Source: CALIBK01 sp037444165
Lineage (GTDB): Bacteria > Desulfobacterota > BSN033 > UBA1163
NCBI GenBank assembly: GCA_037444165.1
Contig: JBBIMX010000047.1
Location: 1 to 21,810 of the forward strand
Reading direction: 5' to 3'
DNA: 21,810 nt
The notes below the pieces were generated by a model. It was not told where the DNA came from, made no database searches, and worked only from the letters and a program-made list of their open reading frames with translations. Made by a program: the position numbers and the translations under genes. Below, piece after piece: positions 1 to 6,878 of this stretch. Every line of letters starts with the position of its first letter. The first letter of the stretch is position 1.

Positions 1-417
1 CGCGAGAGAATAAGAGATAAGAAGGGAGGGGGAAGCCCTTTTCCGTCCCGAATAGAAATCTCTAAAATACCTCTCCATAGAGAGGATCCCTCCCGAACCT
101 GCCCCGAGGAGCACTCCCACCCTCTCTTTCTCTACAGGATCTCTATCCAGTCGACAATCCTTCCATGCCTCTCGGAAGGCCATCAATCCAAATTGATCGC
201 ATCGGGAAAGTCGTCGAAGTTCCCTCTTTGAAAAATGGGATCCCGGATCTAAACCGGAGACCTCGGCAGCCCTTTTATTGGAGTAAGGAGAGGCATCAAA
301 AACCGTAATCTCTTTTGTTCCGTCCTTTCCCGAAATAAGGGATTCCCAGAACTGAGAGACATTCGTTCCAATCGCACTGACCACTCCCAGACCTGTCACC
401 ACAACCCGTCTTCTCAT
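1..417 (-). CDS. Beta-ketoacyl-ACP synthase, N-terminal part (runs off the left edge)
   Basis: Reading leftwards from the ATG at 417, the frame stays open to base 1 (139 codons). It begins MRRRVVVTGLGVVSAIG, the hallmark N-terminus of FabF-type condensing enzymes, continues with a typical FW..L..G..G...I..FDAS segment, and reaches GAGSGG at about residues 105-110, matching the G-rich loop before the nucleophile region. The catalytic Cys and both His residues lie outside the window, so it cannot be said whether this is an active synthase or a chain-length-factor-like partner. The start overlaps the stop of the LolA-like gene by 4 bp (ATGA), which implies translational coupling; GAGG sits just upstream. 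Family role: decarboxylative condensation of malonyl-ACP with an acyl chain in fatty-acid or polyketide synthesis. Its partners suggest a dedicated envelope-lipid or polyene pathway rather than housekeeping FabF. Confidence 0.9.
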   Translation of the reverse strand, partial: MRRRVVVTGLGVVSAIGTNVSQFWESLISGKDGTKEITVFDASPYSNKRAAEVSGLDPGSHFSKRELRRLSRCDQFGLMAFREAWKDCRLDRDPVEKERVGVLLGAGSGGILSMERYFRDFYSGRKRASPSLLISYSLA

Positions 418-1058
418 TGGACCTCTTTAATCTTTAAACCCTGTGGAAGGGAGACCTGGAAATCGGAATCGGTGAGTCCTGAATTGAATCGAATGTTGGA
501 AAAACGAAGGGTCGTTGTATCTCCGTTTCGTTCAACCAGTTCCATCCCGATCATCATTCCTTCTTTTTTCGAAATCCAGAGCTTCGTCTTCATCAAAGGG
601 ACTCCCTTCTCTTTGGGGAGAATCTCAATGACCCAGTAAGATCCATGATCTTCAATGATCTTCCACTGAGCCGAGCTCTCATCAAAAGGATCTTTCGAGA
701 AGAAGAGATATTTCTCCACCAGAGGATGACCCTCGAGAGAGTATCGTTCTGCTGTCCTCTCTTCTTTAAAATAAATCAACAGGGTCTTTCCCTGAAGGAG
801 CATCGTGACTCCTTCTGGTGAGAAGAATTCGATGAGGAGTCGGTCAGGTTTTTTGAACCGAATCTTTCCTTTTGAAACGACCTTTTCCCTGAGTAATGAA
901 ACCCTCTTCTCCTGGAGGAGATCTGCAGAGAAATCCTTCACCCTTTCTTGGGCCTCCCTGACTCGTTGAATCACAACCCTTTCCTGAATCGAGAGGGCAT
1001 CCAAGGGGAGGATAAGGATGGAAGAAAGGATAAGAAAAGAAAGAATCCCAAACCTCAT
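414..1058 (-). CDS. LolA-like outer-membrane lipoprotein carrier family protein
   Basis: A 214-residue protein with a Sec-type hydrophobic leader (about residues 1-22), followed by the LolA-fold pattern: an amphipathic helix with VKDFSADLLQEKR, then KGKIRFKKPDRLLIEFFSP, LLQGKTLLIYF and a series of beta strands. Length and motif order fit the periplasmic LolA/LolA-like superfamily, which carries acylated molecules in a hydrophobic half-barrel. The start is ATG 1058 with a strong AAGGAGGGAGG-type ribosome site; it overlaps the upstream methyltransferase stop by 4 bp, and its own stop overlaps the ketosynthase start by 4 bp. Its place between methyltransferases and a ketosynthase resembles specialised LolA paralogues in aryl-polyene and related fatty-acid clusters. 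I infer that it handles the pathway product or a lipoprotein linked to it rather than serving general lipoprotein sorting. Sequence alone does not separate these roles. Confidence 0.8.
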   Translation of the reverse strand: MRFGILSFLILSSILILPLDALSIQERVVIQRVREAQERVKDFSADLLQEKRVSLLREKVVSKGKIRFKKPDRLLIEFFSPEGVTMLLQGKTLLIYFKEERTAERYSLEGHPLVEKYLFFSKDPFDESSAQWKIIEDHGSYWVIEILPKEKGVPLMKTKLWISKKEGMMIGMELVERNGDTTTLRFSNIRFNSGLTDSDFQVSLPQGLKIKEVQ

Positions 1059-1915
1059 GGCCTCCCTCCTTTGAACGCCAGAAGGGTTTTACTCACCCCT
1101 GGAAGAAGGAAGTGTTTTCCACTGAGGTAGAACATCCCTTCAGAGAGAGAACCAAAAAAAATAGAGGCAAATCGTTTCCCCAGCGGTTTTGGGAGGGTGT
1201 AGCCCCCGATGAGATGTTGAACTCGGTGAAATCCAACTCGCTCGAGAGCCCCCTGGAGCAGTTTAGGAGAAAAATCTGAAAGATGGGAAGGCAGATCATA
1301 GAGTCTGTTTTTAATCCCGAAGAATCGAAGAAGGGTCTTGATAGGAGTCGTATGGGGATATCTCAAAAACAAGAGCCCGCCCGGTTTGAGAAGAGTGTAA
1401 CACTTTCTTATAAACTCCATAGGTTCTGGGAGGTGTTCAATGACATAAAAACCACTGATCACATCAAATTCTTCTTCCCCAAGGGAAAGGGTTTCAAAAG
1501 GACCGGAATAGATGGTTAACCCCAATACTTCTCTGGCATAGGTGACGGCCTTCTGGGAAATCTCTACCCCAAAGACCTCCCATCCCCTCTGTCTCATCTC
1601 TTCAAGGAAGAAGCCAAAACCCGTTCCTACATCCAGCAATCTCCCTCTTTCTCTATATTTCAGGATGAGTTGGGTGGCTCGGGTAAATACGGGTTTCATC
1701 ATTTTTCGCCAGGCCTCTCTCTCTTCCTCTCCCTCGGGGAAGTAACGCTGGTAATGATCGTAGAGGAAATCCATAGTGGGTCTTGGATTGGCAAAGATAA
1801 ATTTACAGTTAGAGCATCTTACCATCTGATAAGGATCTTCCCGATAGAGAGGCGAGCTTCTTCCTCCTCCACAGAGAGGGCAATTAATCAGCACCATTTC
1901 GACATTTATCTCCAT
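1055..1915 (-). CDS. Class I SAM-dependent methyltransferase with N-terminal zinc-ribbon
   Basis: From ATG 1915 the protein has 286 residues. An N-terminal four-Cys ribbon (CPLCGG, then CSNCKF, followed by IFANPRP) precedes a Rossmann methyltransferase domain. SAM motif I is LLDVGTGFGFFL, an acidic residue ends the second strand (VFGVEIS), and FDVISGFYVIEHLPEP and LLKPGGLLFLRYP are the later class I motifs. This arrangement is common in methyltransferases of cell-surface and secondary-metabolite clusters, with substrates usually unknown. The frame extends to GTG-like or other codons up to 1945, but ATG 1915 has AGAGGG at good spacing and shortens the overlap with the upstream methyltransferase to about 32 bp; ATG 1897 is an alternative. 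The stop overlaps the LolA-like start (ATGA). Four membrane-facing hydrophobic stretches near the C-terminus are not convincing transmembrane helices. Substrate not assigned. Confidence 0.85.
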   Translation of the reverse strand: MEINVEMVLINCPLCGGGRSSPLYREDPYQMVRCSNCKFIFANPRPTMDFLYDHYQRYFPEGEEEREAWRKMMKPVFTRATQLILKYRERGRLLDVGTGFGFFLEEMRQRGWEVFGVEISQKAVTYAREVLGLTIYSGPFETLSLGEEEFDVISGFYVIEHLPEPMEFIRKCYTLLKPGGLLFLRYPHTTPIKTLLRFFGIKNRLYDLPSHLSDFSPKLLQGALERVGFHRVQHLIGGYTLPKPLGKRFASIFFGSLSEGMFYLSGKHFLLPGVSKTLLAFKGGRP

Positions 1916-2582
1916 ATTCCCTCTTCGATTCGATCCACATCTCAACGGTGCGTGTGGAGAGAGCCCATCCTTTTAACCGGGATGCCTCTAAGAATCTTCT
2001 GGTCTCTTCTATGGTATAGGAAGAATAAACCGATTCTAAAAACCCATTTTTTGCTTTCGGATGCTTGACGAAGAGTTTCCAAAAAAAATTGAGAATCCCG
2101 ATAAGCCGGGGGGATGTATCTCTATGGAAGTCCACGATCACAAATCCTCCATCCTCCTTCAAGGCTCTTGCCACTTCATTGAAAAAGACAACGGGATCGT
2201 CCAGATGATGAAGGGTATTGATACAGAGAAGGAGATCAAGGGATTGATCCTCACAGGGTAAGGCATAAGCCGAACCCATCTCAAACCGAATCTTTTCAGC
2301 AAGTCCTTCCTCCCGGGCATTCTTCCGGGCCATCTCTATCATGGTGGGAGAGAGATCGATCCCCTTAAATTCAAGATCCGGAAGCACCCGAGAGAGAAAG
2401 ATCGGAAAGATTCCCGGTCCTGTCCCTACATCTAAGGCTTTCCCTCGATAAATCCCTTTCGCCTTGATTCTTCGAAGAACCCTTTGGCAAGGAATCTTCA
2501 TATACTTCTTGGCCATGAACGAATAGTACTCCGCCAGCTCCCGATCATCAATAATTCCTGGTTCTGCCACCCTGGACTTCAA
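1884..2582 (-). CDS. Class I SAM-dependent methyltransferase
   Basis: This 232-residue protein has a clear SAM-binding fold: motif I ALDVGTGPGIFPIFL, acidic FKGIDLS at the end of strand 2, an aligned MGSAYALPCEDQSLDLL segment, INTLHHLDDP for strand 4, and ALKEDGGFVIVDF for motif III. It belongs to the Methyltransf_11/25 type used on small molecules, lipids and quinones; the substrate is unknown. The open frame continues to a GTG at 2660, but that would overlap the thiolase by 77 bp and puts a G-rich stretch directly against the start. The TTG at 2582 has GAGG five bases upstream and begins one base after the thiolase stop, so I chose it; GTG 2570 is another option. It is co-transcribed with the thiolase upstream and a second methyltransferase downstream, suggesting two methylation steps in one pathway. 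Confidence 0.85.
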   Translation of the reverse strand: MKSRVAEPGIIDDRELAEYYSFMAKKYMKIPCQRVLRRIKAKGIYRGKALDVGTGPGIFPIFLSRVLPDLEFKGIDLSPTMIEMARKNAREEGLAEKIRFEMGSAYALPCEDQSLDLLLCINTLHHLDDPVVFFNEVARALKEDGGFVIVDFHRDTSPRLIGILNFFWKLFVKHPKAKNGFLESVYSSYTIEETRRFLEASRLKGWALSTRTVEMWIESKREYGDKCRNGAD

Positions 2583-2583
2583 C

Positions 2584-3807
2584 TTAACCTCGATCCACCT
2601 GGACAATGGCTCCCTCTCCCTGGGCGAGTCCCCCGCAGATTGAAGCCACTCCCATTCCACCCCCTCTTCTTCTCAACTCATAGATCATCGTCATCAGAAT
2701 CCTTCCTCCACTGGCTCCTACGGGATGGCCAATGGCAATTGCTCCTCCATTGACATTGGTCTTCTCTAAGATCCTTTTCATCCTCTCCAGATCTCCATTC
2801 GAAAGAATCTTGGCACTGACCAGGGGCATGGCGGCAAAGGCTTCATTGATCTCGATAAGGTCGATTTGGTCAAGGGAGAGATCGACTTTGTTTAGGACCT
2901 TCTGGATGGTAAAACCCGGGATAGCTGCGATGAGCCTTGGGTCCGTTGCAGTGGGAATCATGGAGACTATTTTTGCCAGGGGCTTAAGTCCCTTCTCTTC
3001 TGCCTTCCTTCGACTCATGATGAGAATGGCCGCCGCACCGGTATCGAGTCCTGGCGCATTTCCAGCGGTTACGGTGGGGCTCCCATAAACCGTAGGAAGT
3101 CTGGCGAGTTTTTCAAGAGTCGTATCGGGCTTTGGAAATTCATCCTTTTCAAGAATAATGGGAGGCCCTTTCTTTTGAGGAATCTCGACCCGCATCAACT
3201 CCTCTCCGATCTTAAACTTTCCCTCCTGCCAGGCCTTTGCATACTTCATCTGACTCTCATAAGCCCATCGATCCTGATCCTCCCGGGTGACTCCATATTC
3301 GAGGGCCACTTCTCCTGCATCTACAGAGACAGGATTAAATCCTTTATATCCCAGTTCATAGAGACCATCCCATATCTGAATATTCCCCAATCTTTTCCCC
3401 CACCGAACATCGGGAGGAATGACATAGGGAGTTCGACTCATATTATCAGAACCCACCGCTAAGGCCACATCGATTTCACCGCTTCGGATCGCACGATACC
3501 CGAATCGAAGGGCAGCCAGAGAAGAACAGCAGGCCCGATCTAAGGTAATCGAAATAGACTCCCCCGGCATCCCTGCTTTGAGCGTGGCCTGTCTTGCGGG
3601 AACATCCGTCTCCAGGGCTGCCTCCCCAATGACGGCTGTCCCATAATAGGTTTCTTCCACCTCATCCCCTCTCACGCCCACCCTTTGAAGGACTTCCCGA
3701 ATGACCATCGCCCCCAACTCTATAGATGGAATGTCCTTTAAGACCCCTCCAAACTTCCCAAAGGGGGTTCGCACTGCACTCACCACCCAAACCTCCTGCT
3801 CTCTCAT
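2584..3807 (-). CDS. Thiolase family protein (acetyl-CoA acyltransferase type)
   Basis: A 407-residue thiolase of standard length. The N-terminus WVVSAVRTPFGKFGG is typical. The nucleophilic Cys is about C93 in LDRACCSSL. The NEAFA motif is at about 321-325, the catalytic His is H361 in GGAIAIGHPVGASG, and the second catalytic Cys is about C391 in ICGGLAQG. The usual NASGxxDGAAA loop is present as NAPGLDTGAAA. All catalytic residues are present, so thiolytic cleavage of 3-ketoacyl-CoA, or the reverse Claisen condensation, is expected in the cytoplasm. Start ATG 3807 has a strong GAGGAGG site seven bases upstream. It is the first gene of the minus-strand run ending in methyltransferases, LolA-like protein and ketosynthase. 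No dehydrogenase or hydratase of beta-oxidation accompanies it, so acyl-chain supply to that pathway is as plausible as degradation. The direction of reaction is inference. Confidence 0.92.
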   Translation of the reverse strand: MREQEVWVVSAVRTPFGKFGGVLKDIPSIELGAMVIREVLQRVGVRGDEVEETYYGTAVIGEAALETDVPARQATLKAGMPGESISITLDRACCSSLAALRFGYRAIRSGEIDVALAVGSDNMSRTPYVIPPDVRWGKRLGNIQIWDGLYELGYKGFNPVSVDAGEVALEYGVTREDQDRWAYESQMKYAKAWQEGKFKIGEELMRVEIPQKKGPPIILEKDEFPKPDTTLEKLARLPTVYGSPTVTAGNAPGLDTGAAAILIMSRRKAEEKGLKPLAKIVSMIPTATDPRLIAAIPGFTIQKVLNKVDLSLDQIDLIEINEAFAAMPLVSAKILSNGDLERMKRILEKTNVNGGAIAIGHPVGASGGRILMTMIYELRRRGGGMGVASICGGLAQGEGAIVQVDRG

Positions 3808-3840
3808 AACCTCCTCCTTTATAACTCCCTATTTTGAGAC

Positions 3841-3950
3841 CTCTGAAAAAGTATTTAAAACGAGTTTTATAGACTGGGGAGGTTGGGTGGAGAGACATTC
3901 GAAGGGTTTGGAACCCTACCTCCCCAGTCTTTTCTATGACTTTTTCAGAG
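3841..3950. repeat. Dispersed palindromic element, copy 1 (MITE-like)
   Basis: The ends form a perfect 12-bp inverted repeat, CTCTGAAAAAGT (3841-3852) and ACTTTTTCAGAG (3939-3950). Inside, 3871-3888 pairs with 3913-3930 over 18 bp with one mismatch, so the whole unit can fold into a long hairpin. The segment 3842-3870 is identical over 29 bases to 20873-20901. The segment 3896-3949 matches 20919-20971 except for two substitutions and one missing T. There is no coding capacity and no obvious target duplication. It lies between the divergent thiolase and the small exported-protein gene. It could be a MITE mobilised in trans or a REP-type unit; two copies cannot decide between these. Confidence 0.85.
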
Positions 3951-3966
3951 CTCTCATTTTTAAGGG

Positions 3967-3993
3967 TTGACAGTTTTTATTTTTAGATATAAA
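3967..3993 (+). promoter_or_regulatory. Putative promoter for the exported-protein gene
   Basis: A perfect TTGACA (3967-3972) is followed after 15 bases by TATAAA (3988-3993), about 45 bases before the ATG at 4039. The spacer is shorter than the ideal 17 but is A/T-only and still plausible. The -35 begins 17 bases beyond the TCAGA end of the palindromic element. Confidence 0.5.
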
Positions 3994-4038
3994 TTTTAAT
4001 CAATCTCCTTTCAATCCCTTGTCCTCGAAAGGGAAACG

Positions 4039-4584
4039 ATGAAAAAAGTCTTCCCAAGAATTATCCTCTTGGTTGTGATGATCCTCCTCTTCGCTCTCAA
4101 CCCCACCTTGCCTTCGAACCTGCCTTCCTCCGATGATAAAATTCTAATCGATTCAGGAATCGATCCTTGGGTTCCAAATCCTTTGGTGGGGGAACACAAA
4201 TGGAAAAAATTCTTCAGTGACGAAAAATTCACCCCGTCAAAAAAAGCAGAGACTATTTGGTATTATGATACAAAGACAGAGATGAAAGCAAAGGGTGAAA
4301 AATTAAATCTAAAGGGTCAACCCTTATCCTTAGAGGGCGCTACCCTGGTATGGGTTAAATCGGTTGATTTAAAAAATCAGAGAACCAGTTATCTCTTATA
4401 CGGCCTTTGGCCAGAAAAGAAGGCAGCCCTCTTCTTCGGAATTTTTGAAAAAGAGGACAGAACAAAATTTATAGAAGAGATTGGGGAAATGGAGGAGATC
4501 TCCAAAATGGCTCCTGGGCTGGAAAGAGCAGTCCTTGAAACTCTCATCAACATGGTGTTCAAACCCTGGTGGAAGATCCTATAA
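4039..4584 (+). CDS. Small exported protein of unknown function
   Basis: A 181-residue protein whose first 25 or so residues (MKKVFPRIILLVVMILLFAL) form a Sec signal peptide or membrane anchor. There is no Cys, so it is not a lipoprotein. The remainder is soluble and mixed alpha/beta, with a hydrophobic strand pair around residues 90-135 (ATLVWVKSVDL, TSYLLYGLWPEKKAALFFGIF) and an acidic helical tail. I do not recognise the family. The start is ATG 4039 with weak GAAAGGGAAACG upstream. A promoter-like pair lies 45 bases upstream. Its stop overlaps the stop region of the convergent thiolase by 6 bp, so it is monocistronic. Periplasmic location is inferred from the leader; no function is proposed. 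Confidence 0.75.
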   Translation: MKKVFPRIILLVVMILLFALNPTLPSNLPSSDDKILIDSGIDPWVPNPLVGEHKWKKFFSDEKFTPSKKAETIWYYDTKTEMKAKGEKLNLKGQPLSLEGATLVWVKSVDLKNQRTSYLLYGLWPEKKAALFFGIFEKEDRTKFIEEIGEMEEISKMAPGLERAVLETLINMVFKPWWKIL

Positions 4585-5823
4585 ATCTCTTTCGAAGATA
4601 GCCGCAATCCCCAAACCTCCACCTCCGCAGATCGTCTCCAATCCAAAGCGAGCATTCCGCCTCCGCATCTCATGAAGCAATGTGACCAAGACCCTCGTCC
4701 CTGTACAGGCAATGGGATGCCCTAAGGAAATCCCTGATCCATTTACATTGATCCGAGAATAATCTTTCTCTCCAAGCCCCATCTCCTTTATATCGGCCAG
4801 TACCTGAGCAGCAAAGGCCTCCTGAATCTCGATCAAATCCATCTGCTCAAGCGTAAGATTCGCCTTCTTTAAGACCTGAGCGACCGCCTTTGGAACCGTC
4901 TTGTAAGTCCTTCTCGGATCCTCTCCTACCACCGAGAAGGCGACGAGTTTAGCCAGAGGCTCAACCCCAAGCTCTCGGGCCTTTTCCCTTGAAACCACCA
5001 CCACAGCCGCTGCCCCGTCATTCTCCGAAGATGAATTGCCAGCCGTACAGACACCTCCCAAAATCGGCTTAAGCTCGGAAAGCTTCTCCAGGGTCGTCTC
5101 CGGCCTTGGACCCTCATCCCGATCAACAAGGGCAAAATCCTTCTCGCCTTTCGGAATTCGAACCGCAATGATCTCTTCCTTAAATCGCCCCTCCTCCATC
5201 GCCCGACAGGCCTTTTGATGACTTCCAAGAGCCCAGAGGTCACACTCCATCCGGGAAATACCCTCCTCCTTGGCCGCGGTCTCAGCCCAGGACATCATCG
5301 CCGGTAAAACCCCATATCGCTCGATCGGTTGAGACATCACCCTTGCCCTCTGAATCCGATCATAAAGAGGAATTCCCCAGAGGGAGAGATCCCCATGCCC
5401 CTTCGGCATCCCTCTTTTGCCCCCTATTCCCCATTTGATCTCCCCAGGAAGATAAAACTCCGCACTGCTCATACTCTCCACTCCCCCTGCCACCACCACC
5501 TCCGCATTCCCAGACTGAATCTCCATCGCCCCAAAACAGACCACATCCAGGCCCGTGCAACATCGCCGATCCAATGTGATTCCAGGAATCGACTCCGGCC
5601 ATCCCGCCTTCAGCAGGGCCATCCGAGCAATATTCACGTATTCCCCACTCTGATAGGATTGACCCAGAATCACCTCATCCACATCGGCAGGACTGATCCC
5701 TGCTCTCTTAACCACCTCATTCAAAACAAAAACAGCTAAATCATAGGCAGGCACCTCTTTCAGTGCTCCCATATATCTCCCTACCGGTGTCCTCACCGCA
5801 CCAATAATCACGGCTTCTCTCAA
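4579..5823 (-). CDS. Thiolase family protein (acetyl-CoA acetyltransferase type), TTG start
   Basis: This 414-residue thiolase begins MREAVIIGAVRTPVGRYMG. The nucleophile is about C88 in LDRRCCTGL, catalytic His H369 in GISLGHPIACTG, and second Cys about C399 in ICGGGGLG. AGNSSSENDGAAA replaces the usual AGNASGxNDGAAA loop. The motif normally reading NEAFA is QEAFA here (Q334), in a position that helps hold the catalytic water; the Gln may alter activity or preference. The start is TTG 5823 because AAGGAGG lies six bases upstream, there is no in-frame ATG nearby, and the thiolase N-terminal strand begins immediately. The gene stands alone between convergent and divergent neighbours. Expected role: acyl-CoA thiolysis or condensation in the cytoplasm. 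It differs clearly from the other thiolase in the window and is not a recent duplicate. Confidence 0.92.
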   Translation of the reverse strand: MREAVIIGAVRTPVGRYMGALKEVPAYDLAVFVLNEVVKRAGISPADVDEVILGQSYQSGEYVNIARMALLKAGWPESIPGITLDRRCCTGLDVVCFGAMEIQSGNAEVVVAGGVESMSSAEFYLPGEIKWGIGGKRGMPKGHGDLSLWGIPLYDRIQRARVMSQPIERYGVLPAMMSWAETAAKEEGISRMECDLWALGSHQKACRAMEEGRFKEEIIAVRIPKGEKDFALVDRDEGPRPETTLEKLSELKPILGGVCTAGNSSSENDGAAAVVVVSREKARELGVEPLAKLVAFSVVGEDPRRTYKTVPKAVAQVLKKANLTLEQMDLIEIQEAFAAQVLADIKEMGLGEKDYSRINVNGSGISLGHPIACTGTRVLVTLLHEMRRRNARFGLETICGGGGLGIAAIFERDL

Positions 5824-5829
5824 CGCTCT

Positions 5830-5836
5830 CCTCCTT
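5830..5836 (-). promoter_or_regulatory. Shine-Dalgarno site fixing the TTG start of the second thiolase
   Basis: On the minus strand this is AAGGAGG, six bases before TTG 5823. It is the strongest argument that translation begins at a TTG rather than a downstream codon. Confidence 0.75.
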
Positions 5837-5870
5837 TTCTCCGCCGATCGTTTTTGAAATTTCCCGACCT

Positions 5871-5899
5871 ATTATAATGCCATCTTTATATAAAATAAA
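5871..5899 (-). promoter_or_regulatory. Putative promoter of the second thiolase
   Basis: On the minus strand a perfect TATAAT (5876 to 5871) is preceded after 17 bases by TTTATT (5899 to 5894), a weak -35. The -10 lies about 48 bases upstream of the TTG start. The surrounding sequence is A/T-rich, so a chance match is possible. Confidence 0.45.
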
Positions 5900-6036
5900 C
5901 CCTATCTTTCATCTTAGTTGCTCCGATTCGTCTTTCTCTCCAAAATACAACCCTCTGGTAAAAAATAATATTTTAGGATATAGGATAGGAAAAGTTTGAT
6001 CAGTTCGTCAAAAATTTTTTAAAGAAAGGGGAAAGG

Positions 6037-6876
6037 ATGGATCTTTATGAAATATTGATGAAACGGCGCTCCATCAGGGTGTTTCAAGAACGAGAAATCC
6101 CCGATGAGATAGTCGAAAAACTCCTTGATGTGGCTACCCATGGCCCATCAGGAGGAAATCTTCAACCCTACTCGATCATCTTAGTTCGAAGCCAGGAAGG
6201 AAAGAAAAAACTCGCAGACCTTTCGGGTGGACAACCCTGGGTCACCAAGGCTCCTCTCACCATGATCTTCTGTCTCGATTTCTTTCGTATCAAAAGATGG
6301 GCTGACTCCTGCGAGGTCGATTTCAAAGGTGAGAAGGCCCTCAATCATTTTCTCATTGCTTATGCCGATTTGATGATTGCGGCCCAAAGTGTGGCGATCC
6401 TTGCAGAAACCTATGGCCTTGGTTCGGTCTATATTGGTTCCATCCAGCATGAGATCGATGAGACGAGAAAATACTTTGAAATCCCAGAATATGTTCTTCC
6501 AATGATGCTCCTCTCCATCGGCTTTCCCAAATCCATCCCTCCCTCCATTCCTAAATTAAAGAAGGAAATCATGATCCATCAAGAACGATATCAGAAACCG
6601 AGTGACGAAGAAATTCGGAGGGCCTTGGATGAAAAATATGGACCCATCGATCAAAATCTTGAGAAATATCTGGAAAGGATTTTTATCGAAGCCCTGGAAG
6701 CTGAGAAATTAGATACATCCAGCTATATGGAGCGAGTAAAAAAGGAGATGAAGCGACTCGACATTCAAAATAATGCCCAGTTTCTCTTCAAAGTGAGATA
6801 CCCCACCAAGGTGATGGTTCGGATGAATCAACGATTCAAAGAATCATTCAAAAACGCTGGATTTGAAATCTTCTAA
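6037..6876 (+). CDS. Nitroreductase-family flavoprotein with C-terminal extension
   Basis: A 279-residue protein starting MDLYEILMKRRSIRVF; the RRSIR segment (10-14) and GPSGGNLQPY (about 36-45) are the FMN phosphate and isoalloxazine contacts of the nitroreductase superfamily. The central ALNHFLIAYADLMIAAQSVAILAE helix and GLGSVYIG strand are the dimer core. KLKKEIMIHQERYQ near residue 190 resembles the FRP/NfsA-type segment after the core. About 80 further residues are charged and helical, longer than most members. Expected: NAD(P)H-dependent two-electron reduction by an FMN homodimer in the cytoplasm; the true acceptor is unknown. Start ATG 6037 has GGGGAAAGG just upstream. It stands alone and is convergent with the dppF-type gene, with only two bases between stop codons. 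Confidence 0.88.
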   Translation: MDLYEILMKRRSIRVFQEREIPDEIVEKLLDVATHGPSGGNLQPYSIILVRSQEGKKKLADLSGGQPWVTKAPLTMIFCLDFFRIKRWADSCEVDFKGEKALNHFLIAYADLMIAAQSVAILAETYGLGSVYIGSIQHEIDETRKYFEIPEYVLPMMLLSIGFPKSIPPSIPKLKKEIMIHQERYQKPSDEEIRRALDEKYGPIDQNLEKYLERIFIEALEAEKLDTSSYMERVKKEMKRLDIQNNAQFLFKVRYPTKVMVRMNQRFKESFKNAGFEIF

Positions 6877-6878
6877 AA

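Noticed and set aside
3818..3823. TATAAA on the minus strand just before the first thiolase
   Set aside because: It overlaps the ribosome-binding region 11-16 bases from the start codon, too close to act as a -10 for that gene unless the transcript were leaderless, which the strong GAGGAGG argues against.
3701..3970. Plus-strand open frame containing LEPYLPSL across repeat copy 1
   Set aside because: It begins antisense inside the thiolase and its end is simply the palindromic repeat read in frame; a similar phrase appears at copy 2 for the same reason.
5329..5739. Plus-strand 136-codon open frame
   Set aside because: It is wholly antisense to the thiolase, His/Pro/Arg-rich as shadow frames tend to be, and without a start signal.
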